Assembly: GCA_027030285.1 (NCBI GenBank)
Contig: JALVFC010000332.1
Span: 1-9,208 of the forward strand
From: Thiotrichaceae bacterium
Lineage (GTDB): Bacteria; Pseudomonadota; Gammaproteobacteria; Thiotrichales; Thiotrichaceae
Direction: 5' to 3'
DNA length: 9,208 nt
Shown here: piece after piece, positions 1-6,015 of the stretch
Layout of the letters: each line of letters opens with the position of its first letter
How positions within the stretch are numbered: the stretch's first letter is position 1
Made by a program: the position numbers and the translations under genes
The notes under the pieces: model-generated
Told to the model about the DNA's origin: nothing
What the model saw: only the letters and a program-made list of their open reading frames with translations
The model's database searches: none

Positions 1-1007
1 GTCTGTATCCCATGGAAAAGCTGGCGGTGATGGGACTGACTGAAGTGCTCAAGCGATTGCCTGAATTGCTTAACATTCGTCGCACATTAATCAAACGCTG
101 GTCACGCTCCAGACCGGATCTGGTGATTGGTATTGATGCCCCTGATTTTAATCTCAGGCTGGAGGCTGAACTGCATCGTGCTGGAATCAAGGTTGCCCAT
201 TATGTGAGTCCGTCTGTATGGGCGTGGCGATCCAAACGTGTCAACAAGATGAAGGGCAATCTTGACTTGATGTTGACACTTTTTCCCTTTGAAGCAAGTT
301 TCTATCAACAGCATGCGATTCCAGTGGCTTTTGTCGGCCATCCTCTGGCTGATGAAATCCCATTAGTAAGCGACAGGCAGGCTGCAAGAGAGGCGCTGGG
401 GCTGGATAGCAAGGCAAGGGTTCTGGCGATATTGCCAGGCAGCCGTTCCACGGAAATCAAGTATCTGGCTAAGGAGTTTGTACAAACTGCACAGCAATTA
501 AGTCATGAATACAATAATCTGATTTTTATTGCACCTATGGTTAATAAGTCTATTCAGCAGTTATTTGAGAAACGGCGCAAGGAAGTTGCTCCAGAACTGG
601 ACATCCAGCTGATACAAGGTCAATCGCGGCAGGTGATGGCTGCGGCTGATGTATTATTAATGGCATCTGGTACAGCTGTTTTGGAGGGTATGTTTGTGGG
701 TAGGCCAATGGTAGCCGCTGGCAAAATGTCTGCGCTAACTGCATGGATATTCAGACGTTTTGCTGGTCTGAGAGTGAAATACTTTACCTTGCCAAATAAC
801 TTGGCCAATCAGGAGTTAGTACCTGAATTTATCCAGGAAGACATGACTACTGAGAACCTGACCCGAGCAGTGAAACAGATGTTTGAGATGAAGGAGACCG
901 AAGAACAACAGTTACTGGATACTTTTACCCGTCTGCATCAACAACTGCGTAAAAATGCCAGTGCCACGGCAGCTAAGGTATTGGCTGAAAAGTTCAACTT
1001 AACATGA
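1..1007 (+). CDS. lpxB: Lipid-A-disaccharide synthase, 5' end cut off by window edge
   Basis: LpxB is a family 19 glycosyltransferase at the inner membrane. It joins UDP-2,3-diacylglucosamine to lipid X to give lipid A disaccharide 1-phosphate. The frame is open back to base 3, and the first Met (base 12) lies in a context (MEKLAVMG) matching about residue 57 of E. coli LpxB, so about 56 N-terminal residues, including the GETSGD motif, lie upstream of the window. Visible family motifs are GIDAPDF, YVSPSVWAWR, GHPLAD, LPGSRSTEI and ASGTAVLE. Adding 56 to the local numbering puts the Asp of GIDAP at 98 and the Arg of GSR at 201, the positions I recall as important in the E. coli enzyme. The reconstructed length of about 387 residues is normal. 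The usual downstream partner rnhB is absent; a miniature element and a lipoprotein gene follow instead. The identification is secure. Confidence 0.97.
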   Translation, partial: LYPMEKLAVMGLTEVLKRLPELLNIRRTLIKRWSRSRPDLVIGIDAPDFNLRLEAELHRAGIKVAHYVSPSVWAWRSKRVNKMKGNLDLMLTLFPFEASFYQQHAIPVAFVGHPLADEIPLVSDRQAAREALGLDSKARVLAILPGSRSTEIKYLAKEFVQTAQQLSHEYNNLIFIAPMVNKSIQQLFEKRRKEVAPELDIQLIQGQSRQVMAAADVLLMASGTAVLEGMFVGRPMVAAGKMSALTAWIFRRFAGLRVKYFTLPNNLANQELVPEFIQEDMTTENLTRAVKQMFEMKETEEQQLLDTFTRLHQQLRKNASATAAKVLAEKFNLT

Positions 1008-1031
1008 TATAAATAGCAACAATTTCCGAAT

Positions 1032-1039
1032 AAAATAAG
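1032..1039. repeat. Left 8-bp target site duplication
   Basis: AAAATAAG directly abuts the outer end of the inverted-repeat element and recurs exactly at 1206-1213, directly abutting the other end. A perfect 8-bp direct repeat in this position is the signature of transposition. Confidence 0.8.
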
Positions 1040-1205
1040 GTAACTACTCAGCGAAATATGAGATGTAAGGCGGCAAGTTATTGATTATTAGGGACGCTGT
1101 AAATACATCCCTGTAAGCTCTGCGGCAGCATCCCTGCTGCCGAAGCCCTAATAATCAATAGCTTACCACCTTGTTCAGAATTACGCTGAGTTGTTACGTA
1201 GTTAC
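1040..1205. mobile_element. Miniature inverted-repeat element (MITE), IS66-like ends
   Basis: This is a 166-bp element with no coding capacity. Both ends read GTAACTAC inward, followed by CTCAGCG on each side. The right end holds an extra 8 bases, a near copy of the terminal octamer, before CTCAGCG (1184-1205 against 1040-1053). Inner arms of 27 bases (1067-1093 and 1146-1172) are inverted with 24 matches, the mismatches being C/T changes. The centre has a small TACA-TCCC-TGTA hairpin (1104-1115) and a strong CGGCAGCA-TCCC-TGCTGCCG hairpin (1123-1142). The whole element can fold into one long cruciform or RNA hairpin. From memory, IS66-family elements have ends starting GTAA and make 8-bp target duplications, so an IS66-type transposase may have moved this one; that link is inference. 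No T-run follows the hairpins, so it is not a classical terminator, but transcribed as RNA it could attenuate read-through from lpxB. Confidence 0.83.
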
Positions 1206-1213
1206 AAAATAAG
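1206..1213. repeat. Right 8-bp target site duplication
   Basis: This AAAATAAG is identical to 1032-1039 and begins at the base after the element's right end. It ends 8 bases before the start codon at 1222, so the insertion brought the element almost up to the translation start of the downstream lipoprotein gene. Confidence 0.8.
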
Positions 1214-1221
1214 TTCATATT

Positions 1222-1662
1222 ATGAAAAAAATATTCCTGCTGATCACTATACTACTAACATTGACTTCCTGTACCGGAGGTATTAAGGGTGTGGCTGAGC
1301 CACCAAAGATCAGTGTGTATGGTGTGCGTCTTGCGGACTTATCACTAACCCAGGGTAAAGCAATTCTTGCCCTGCGTATTGAAAACCCTAACCCCTACAG
1401 TATCCCATTGCGAGGTTTGAACTATAACCTGTTGTTAAATAATATTAAGGTGGCTGAAGGTGATGTGCAGAAAAACCTCACCATTACTGGGCATGAGGAC
1501 AGAATTATCGAAGTCCCCGTTAATATCCAGTTTGCCAGCTTGTTACAAACCCTCCCTGGTTTGGTGAAAACTCGTAAATTTACTTATGATCTGAGTGGCA
1601 ATACACAGTTTCCATTCCTGAGTATTCCCTTTAAACGTATTGGCAGAGTAGGGGCGTATTAG
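1222..1662 (+). CDS. LEA14-like (LEA_2/WHy domain) lipoprotein
   Basis: This is a predicted lipoprotein of 146 residues. It has a charged MKK start, a hydrophobic stretch (about residues 4-16) and a lipobox LTSC with lipidated Cys17. Thr at +2 predicts export to the outer membrane. The mature part reads as a single immunoglobulin-like LEA_2/WHy fold: alternating beta strands, the typical ENPNP motif at residues 54-58, then paired strands such as LNYNLLLNNIKVAEG. Plant LEA14 relatives are linked to desiccation stress, but the role of the bacterial lipoproteins is unclear, so I give no specific function. The Shine-Dalgarno is poor; only the A-rich right target duplication lies upstream. The stop overlaps the dcd start by one base (TAGTG), so translation of the two is probably coupled. 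Confidence 0.87.
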   Translation: MKKIFLLITILLTLTSCTGGIKGVAEPPKISVYGVRLADLSLTQGKAILALRIENPNPYSIPLRGLNYNLLLNNIKVAEGDVQKNLTITGHEDRIIEVPVNIQFASLLQTLPGLVKTRKFTYDLSGNTQFPFLSIPFKRIGRVGAY

Positions 1663-2225
1663 TGAGCATTAAATCTGATGCCTGGATCAGGCGCATGGCA
1701 GAGCAGGGTATGATTGAGCCCTTTGAGCCTGGGCAGGTGCGCCAGCGTGATAATGAAAAAATTGTCTCCTATGGCACTTCAAGTTATGGCTACGATGTCC
1801 GTTGTGCTGATGAATTCAAGATTTTTACTAATATCAACTCAGCCATTGTTGATCCCAAGGCTTTTGATGAAGACAGCTTTGTCGATATTCAGTCTGATGT
1901 ATGCATTATCCCCCCAAATTCCTTTGCATTGGCACGCACGGTTGAGTTTTTACGTATACCTCGAAGCGTGCTAACGGTTTGTCTGGGGAAGTCTACCTAT
2001 GCGCGTTGTGGCATTATCGTTAATGTCACGCCGCTGGAGCCTGAGTGGGAAGGGCATGTTACGCTAGAGTTTTCCAATACCACTCCGCTACCTGCAAAAA
2101 TTTATGCCAATGAGGGTGTAGCGCAAATGCTGTTTTTTGAATCGGATGAAGTGTGTGAAACCTCCTATCGTGACAGAGGTGGTAAATATCAGGGGCAACA
2201 AGGTGTTACACTGCCAAAAGCCTGA
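1662..2225 (+). CDS. dcd: dCTP deaminase
   Basis: Dcd is a cytosolic enzyme of the dUTPase fold. It deaminates dCTP to dUTP, supplying dUMP for thymidylate synthesis. The 187-residue length is normal. Diagnostic segments are GTSSYGYDVR (38-47), GKSTYARCG (109-117), the strand TLEFSNT (134-140) with the expected catalytic glutamate E136, and a C-terminal RDRGGKYQGQQG stretch that closes over the nucleotide. As in pseudomonad enzymes, the position equivalent to the first Arg of E. coli RSSLAR is Lys110. The GTG start at 1662 is chosen because it places the family-typical MSIKSD N-terminus and overlaps the preceding stop codon by one base. No clear Shine-Dalgarno is needed if the genes are coupled. 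Confidence 0.97.
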   Translation: MSIKSDAWIRRMAEQGMIEPFEPGQVRQRDNEKIVSYGTSSYGYDVRCADEFKIFTNINSAIVDPKAFDEDSFVDIQSDVCIIPPNSFALARTVEFLRIPRSVLTVCLGKSTYARCGIIVNVTPLEPEWEGHVTLEFSNTTPLPAKIYANEGVAQMLFFESDEVCETSYRDRGGKYQGQQGVTLPKA

Positions 2226-2335
2226 TAATGTGTGAGTGGGCTGTTTGTATTCAAAACAGGCAAGTTGTTTACTGCCCGTATTGCATGCCGTAACACCATC
2301 GCAGCAGGTAGATAAGTCAAAGCAAGGAGTAATCT

Positions 2336-2716
2336 ATGAATTCTGAAAAAGTCATATTCGCATTTTTTATCGTATTTGCCATGACGCTGAATTTTGGCTT
2401 TTTTATTGGGGGGATGGAGGAGGTCTCTCATCACAGTGAGTATGAGCTTTTTGCTGCTATCGTCGTCAACCTCATTGCGACCGTATTAAAGTTTGGTGAT
2501 CGTACCCATTTGGGCGCTGTTTTTCTGGCGACCAGTCTGGTGGCTGATATTCAGCTGGTTGCCGCAGCTATTATCTGGGGGTTGAGTTCACACGTGTTCA
2601 ATGAGGCCGGGCATGACTGGTTGCCTGTTGTAGTTTCTCTGTCTGGTGGCGCGTTTCTGGCAAATATCACCTCTGTCATTCTGCTGGTTTCCGAGACGTT
2701 GAGTGTCAGGCGATAA
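2336..2716 (+). CDS. Small four-helix inner-membrane protein (DUF6394-like)
   Basis: This is a 126-residue hydrophobic protein with no catalytic motif. Four likely membrane segments lie at about residues 7-26, 36-53, 61-83 and 95-120. The polar links include EEVSHHSEYE and KFGDRTHLG. The sequence matches my memory of the uncharacterised DUF6394 family; a profile search was not possible, so the family name is provisional. A strong AAGGAG (2324-2329), six bases before the ATG, fixes the start. The 110-base spacer after dcd holds only weak hairpins (for example ggcaagt/actgcc at 2259-2276) and no good terminator. A potassium channel gene begins 19 bases downstream, so the protein may be a channel partner or sensor; that is inferred from position only. 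Confidence 0.8.
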   Translation: MNSEKVIFAFFIVFAMTLNFGFFIGGMEEVSHHSEYELFAAIVVNLIATVLKFGDRTHLGAVFLATSLVADIQLVAAAIIWGLSSHVFNEAGHDWLPVVVSLSGGAFLANITSVILLVSETLSVRR

Positions 2717-2735
2717 GTAGTCTGGTCAGCACAGC

Positions 2736-4454
2736 ATGCCCAGTATTCTTTACATTCTGTTACGCCGACTCAGGTTGCCGCTGATTGCGCTGATTGTTGT
2801 GTATGCCATTTTTGTGGTGGGGTTTGTGATTATCCCGATGGATGGCGAAACGCACGGCATGTCTTTTTTTGATGCTTTTTATTTTGTTAGCTACATCGGC
2901 ACGACCATAGGTTTTGGCGAATACACTCCGCAGTCCAGTGGTGTCTTTACCGATGCGCAACGGGCATGGACGCTGTTGGCAATTTATACCACCGTGATTA
3001 CCTGGATATACGGCATTGGCTCCCTGCTGACGATATTACAGGACCCTGCATTCAAAAGGTTGTTGAAACACAGCAAATTTGCACGGACAGTGAGTGAAGT
3101 AAGGGAGCCTTTTTTTATTGTCTGTGGTTATGGCGATACGGGCAGTCAGCTGGTACAGGCACTTTCCGGTGAAAATATTCGCTCAATCGTTATTGATATC
3201 AACGAAGACAGGATAAATGAGCTTGAGGTTACTGATTTGCGAGTGCCGAGCCTGGGCGTTGTTGCCGATGCTTCTCGCGCTGAGGTGCTACTGGATGCGG
3301 GTATTCAACGGGAATGGTGTAAGGGGGTGCTTGCGCTAACAACGGCAGAGTCTACCAACTTGTCGGTTGCCATTACAGCTCAACTGCTTAATCCTAAAGC
3401 ACGTTTTATTGCGCGGGCTGACAGTCAGGCGATGCAGAAAAATATTCTGTCATTCGGGGCAAATGAAGTCATCAACCCGTTTGAGACGTTTGCAGACGAA
3501 CTCGCATTGCTGATTAAGTCACCATCATTATATATCCTGTTTGCCTGGCTTTTTGCCAAACCAGGTGAGGCACTGACTGAGCCAGTATTTATAAAAAAAG
3601 GTCACTGGATACTGTGTGGCTATGGTCGCTTTGGCAAAGCTGTTTATAACCAGTTGAGTCAGGCAGGTGTTTCTGTCAGAGTGATTGAGGCTGACCCAAA
3701 CAAGCGGGATGTGCCCTCTGGTACTGTTCATGGTAGTCCCACCGAGGCGGTCAACCTGGAAAAAGCAGCTGTCAAAGATGCAGTGGGTATTATTGCTGGC
3801 ACAGACAATGATCCGAATAACCTTTCTTCTTTAATGACAGCACTGGAACTGAATCCTGATATTTTTACCGTAGCGCGACAGAGTGAACATCAAAATGCGG
3901 CAATATTTGAGGCAGCAGGGCTGGATATTGTCTTGCAACGTGGCGAGGCAGTTGCGCATAAAATGTTCGCCCTGATTCGTACTCCATTACTGGGTGACTT
4001 TTTGCGTATTGCGATTCGGTTTCCTGACCATAAAGCCAACATGCTGGTAAGTAGGATTATTGGTGCTGTCAATGAAGAAGTGCCTGACTTGTGGGAAATC
4101 AGGATTTGCAAAGAAGCCACGCCTGCACTACACAATAAGGTAATGACTGACTCGGTGTTTGTGGCAGATTTGCTGCGTGACCCAAGAAACCGACAAAAAA
4201 ATCTGCATGCCCTGCCTTTGTTCCTGAAACGCGGCAAGGGGAATGTGATGCTGCCAGAAGATGATCGTCTGTTACAGGGTGGGGATATTATTCTCATGTG
4301 TGGTACGGATCATGCAGAGAAATTAATGCGCTGGACAACAGAGAATGTCAATATTATTGATTATGTGTTAAATGGCTCGGTTGAATCGCATAGTTATGTG
4401 ATTCGATGGTTCAGGAAGTTTTTTGCCAAATACGCATCCCATTCCACCAGCTAA
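2736..4454 (+). CDS. Two-TM potassium channel with tandem RCK (TrkA-N) domains
   Basis: This is a 572-residue K+ channel subunit, expected to form a tetramer in the inner membrane with a cytoplasmic gating ring. TM1 is at about 14-34, the pore helix and selectivity filter at 44-64, and TM2 at about 78-101. The filter reads TTIGFGEYT (56-64) in place of the canonical TVGYGD; Phe60 and Glu62 are the substitutions. Two Rossmann RCK domains follow: FFIVCGYGDTG (126-136) with acidic Asp154 ending the second strand, and WILCGYGRFG (291-300) with Glu318 there. These acidic residues are typical of NAD(H)- or ADP-binding rather than NADP-binding folds. A TrkA-C-like region (about 430-545) ends in a basic tail. 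The architecture resembles GsuK-type ligand-gated channels; the actual ligand cannot be read from sequence. The ATG is the first possible start after an in-frame stop at 2718, and its Shine-Dalgarno is weak. The gene lies between two small membrane-protein genes and is probably co-transcribed with them. Confidence 0.94.
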   Translation: MPSILYILLRRLRLPLIALIVVYAIFVVGFVIIPMDGETHGMSFFDAFYFVSYIGTTIGFGEYTPQSSGVFTDAQRAWTLLAIYTTVITWIYGIGSLLTILQDPAFKRLLKHSKFARTVSEVREPFFIVCGYGDTGSQLVQALSGENIRSIVIDINEDRINELEVTDLRVPSLGVVADASRAEVLLDAGIQREWCKGVLALTTAESTNLSVAITAQLLNPKARFIARADSQAMQKNILSFGANEVINPFETFADELALLIKSPSLYILFAWLFAKPGEALTEPVFIKKGHWILCGYGRFGKAVYNQLSQAGVSVRVIEADPNKRDVPSGTVHGSPTEAVNLEKAAVKDAVGIIAGTDNDPNNLSSLMTALELNPDIFTVARQSEHQNAAIFEAAGLDIVLQRGEAVAHKMFALIRTPLLGDFLRIAIRFPDHKANMLVSRIIGAVNEEVPDLWEIRICKEATPALHNKVMTDSVFVADLLRDPRNRQKNLHALPLFLKRGKGNVMLPEDDRLLQGGDIILMCGTDHAEKLMRWTTENVNIIDYVLNGSVESHSYVIRWFRKFFAKYASHSTS

Positions 4455-4484
4455 TAACTCTGAAATAACCTTACGGATAGCTTT

Positions 4485-5492
4485 ATGTTGCGTATCTTGT
4501 TGTTATTGCTATCACTTTTCAGTTTTTCCTATAGTGGCTTCAAGCTGTTGGGTTACTGGGATTACCAGACTCAGCTTGCTGATATCAAAGAAATGCTTTA
4601 CGCACAGGTAACGCCTGATCAATTAAGCGAAAAGATTGGCAATGCCATTAATGAGGATCGCCTTGAAGATGCCAAGATGTATATGGCGATTGGCAAACAC
4701 TACCAGTATCCTTTGCATTATGATTATTACAATAAATATATCCAGCAGCGTGATACCCAGTTACGTAAAATTCGCAAAAGTGTTGGTAGTTTTTCTACAG
4801 GATTTCTAACCGGAAAAGGCAGTGATGTCTCAGGTATTAGTGGAGCCATGGCTTCCGATTTTACGGTGATAGGTGATGTAAGAGATCTCTATGAGCAGTA
4901 CCAGATTCAGGAAAAAGGTGGAGAAGTTAATAAACTGATTGTTACGCTGGCTGGCGTTGGTATTGGACTCACTGCTATTACCTACGGCTCGGCGGGTACT
5001 GCATCCGCAGTCAAAGCAGGTACTTCTCTATTTAAACTGGCAGCCAGAACGGGGCGACTCACTAAATCGTTCAGTAAAGAATTATTAAGATTATCCAGTA
5101 AGGTTTTTGACTGGAGGTTTTTTAAACAATCCATAAGGAAAAGTAATAATCTGTCTGATCTTGAGCGTGTTGCTAGAAAGAGTTTTCATCCGGCAGCATT
5201 AAAACCACTAAAACGCATGGCAAAAAATGTACAGAGTATTCGTCATAATACCTCCATTGCTGATACGCTATACATGCTGAAATATGTCGAGAATACTGAT
5301 GATCTAAGGCGTCTGGAAAAGTTTACCTACAAACATAAGCAGTTATCCAAAGGCTTACTTAAGCTGGTTGGGCGTGGTGCATTGCGCAGTGTCCGTGTCA
5401 TTAGAAAAACAACCAAGTTTATTATCTCGTTTGCAGCAACTTTAATATCTGGCTTATTTAGTTTGTTATTTTTGTTTTCAAGAAAACGATAG
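4485..5492 (+). CDS. Unrecognised basic membrane protein
   Basis: I do not recognise this 335-residue protein. It has an N-terminal hydrophobic segment (about 3-24) that could be a signal anchor. A polar Tyr-rich part follows (26-95). A GSFSTGFLTGKG stretch leads to a conserved-looking SDFTVIGDVRDLYEQY (124-139). Next comes a Gly/Ala/Thr-rich hydrophobic hairpin (about 150-186), a long Lys/Arg-rich helical region (187-310) and a final hydrophobic segment (312-331) ending FSRKR. No enzyme motif or nucleotide-binding loop is visible. The GDVRDLYEQ segment followed by a glycine-rich hydrophobic stretch loosely recalls the pre-toxin region of polymorphic toxins, but there is no toxin domain after it and no immunity gene. 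The start follows the channel stop by 30 bases with only a weak GGA (4475-4477), suggesting dependence on upstream translation. Confidence 0.85.
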   Translation: MLRILLLLLSLFSFSYSGFKLLGYWDYQTQLADIKEMLYAQVTPDQLSEKIGNAINEDRLEDAKMYMAIGKHYQYPLHYDYYNKYIQQRDTQLRKIRKSVGSFSTGFLTGKGSDVSGISGAMASDFTVIGDVRDLYEQYQIQEKGGEVNKLIVTLAGVGIGLTAITYGSAGTASAVKAGTSLFKLAARTGRLTKSFSKELLRLSSKVFDWRFFKQSIRKSNNLSDLERVARKSFHPAALKPLKRMAKNVQSIRHNTSIADTLYMLKYVENTDDLRRLEKFTYKHKQLSKGLLKLVGRGALRSVRVIRKTTKFIISFAATLISGLFSLLFLFSRKR

Positions 5493-5634
5493 GAAAGAAG
5501 ATTTCAAATCTCCATGCTCTGTGACGTACAAACCGATATAGCTTTATGAAATATTTGATATATTTGTTAATGGGAGATGATGTGCTATACCTGAGAGGGT
5601 AGTTTAACGGTTATCTTGCTCTCGGACAGCCTCC

Positions 5635-5677
5635 TGGTTGAGTATTCTACCGTGACAAGCTGATCAACTATTTTTTT
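5635..5677 (+). terminator. Weak intrinsic terminator candidate of the channel operon
   Basis: TGGTTGA (5635-5641) pairs with TCAACTA (5664-5670), giving seven pairs including one G-U. Seven T bases (5671-5677) follow immediately. The 22-base loop and low GC of the stem are unfavourable. It lies 143 bases beyond the last stop of the channel operon, in the right orientation to end that transcript. Confidence 0.3.
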
Positions 5678-5742
5678 CATAGTAATAAAACAATATATAA
5701 GTTTCTTGATAATAATCTAAATAAGCTATGGTTAATGTATCG

Positions 5743-5771
5743 TTAAAGTGGTACTATTTTGCGCATATACT
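5743..5771 (+). promoter_or_regulatory. Weak sigma70-like promoter candidate for the DUF1566 gene
   Basis: TTAAAG (5743-5748) and a good -10, TATACT (5766-5771), are 17 bases apart. The -35 matches only three of six consensus bases. If used, it would give a leader of about 240 bases containing the inverted repeats at 5823-5902 and 5965-5999. Confidence 0.25.
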
Positions 5772-5822
5772 ATATGATCTGAATGTTTGAAAGTAACTGA
5801 TTCAGGTTGAGCTTATCTTGTT

Positions 5823-5902
5823 AAACAAACCATATTTCTATCATTACCGGACTTGACATAATTCTTCCCACAGTTGGGTTCTGACCAGTGAAAGGTTTGT
5901 TT
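5823..5902. repeat. 9-bp inverted repeat enclosing a small hairpin
   Basis: AAACAAACC (5823-5831) is the exact reverse complement of GGTTTGTTT (5894-5902). Between them, CCCA-CAGT-TGGG (5867-5878) can form a second small hairpin. As RNA this would be a closed domain of about 80 bases in the leader of the exported protein gene; as DNA it could be the remains of a small element. Confidence 0.5.
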
Positions 5903-5964
5903 CAGGGCTGTCCCTATTAAATTTTACCTGCAGACTTAATGTCTCTACCAGACCTTGCTCTTTG

Positions 5965-5999
5965 GTTCACAATTTTTTTCGTGTCCAGGGCTAGTGAAC
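5965..5999. repeat. 6-bp inverted repeat beside the ribosome binding site
   Basis: GTTCAC (5965-5970) and GTGAAC (5994-5999) are exact inverted copies separated by 23 bases that include a run of seven T. The right arm ends one base before the AGGAAGG Shine-Dalgarno, so pairing could affect ribosome access, or the pair could be an operator. A 6-bp match is within chance. Confidence 0.3.
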
Positions 6000-6000
6000 A

Positions 6001-6007
6001 AGGAAGG
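6001..6007 (+). promoter_or_regulatory. Shine-Dalgarno deciding a GTG start
   Basis: AGGAAGG lies eight bases before the GTG at 6016. An in-frame TGA at 6010-6012 rules out any earlier start, and the GTG gives a complete signal peptide, so this site fixes the start of the DUF1566 gene. Confidence 0.85.
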
Positions 6008-6015
6008 AATGAGTT

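Larger units (their letters stand above)
5493..6015. other. 523-base gene-free leader with several inverted repeats
   Basis: No convincing reading frame covers this AT-rich stretch. It holds, in order: a short AGATT/AATCT palindrome (5499-5511); a hairpin CTGAGAG/CTCTCGG (5591-5597 with 5619-5625); a terminator-like hairpin ending in T7 (5635-5677); a possible sigma70 promoter (5743-5771); a 9-bp inverted repeat enclosing an 80-base segment (5823-5902); a fragment resembling a dispersed repeat (5903-5926); and a 6-bp inverted repeat next to the ribosome binding site (5965-5999). It probably contains the end of the channel operon and the promoter and long leader of the DUF1566 gene. I could not fit it to any known riboswitch. 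Confidence 0.6.

Noticed and set aside
1123..1142. The strong GC hairpin as an intrinsic terminator of lpxB
   Set aside because: It is followed by GAAGCCCTAATAA, not a T-run; it is better explained as the core of the transposed element.
2241..2276. Hairpins after dcd as an intrinsic terminator
   Set aside because: The stems are short or bulged and compete with each other, and no T-run follows.
4423..4611. A 62-codon frame overlapping the channel end and the start of the next gene
   Set aside because: It overlaps two better genes, has no ribosome binding site and shows no family features; it is a shadow frame.
4485..5492. Polymorphic toxin or defence effector
   Set aside because: Only a loose resemblance to a pre-toxin region; no C-terminal toxin domain, immunity gene or secretion marker is present.
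5590..5625. CTGAGAGGG recalls the conserved CTGAGA of TPP riboswitches
   Set aside because: The required ACCC and AACCTGATCTGG segments and the GGGGTGCC start are absent, and no thiamine gene follows.
5853..5881. A perfect -35 box TTGACA upstream of the DUF1566 gene
   Set aside because: No -10 box at 16-18 bases (17 bases on reads GGGTTC), so it is not supported as a sigma70 promoter.
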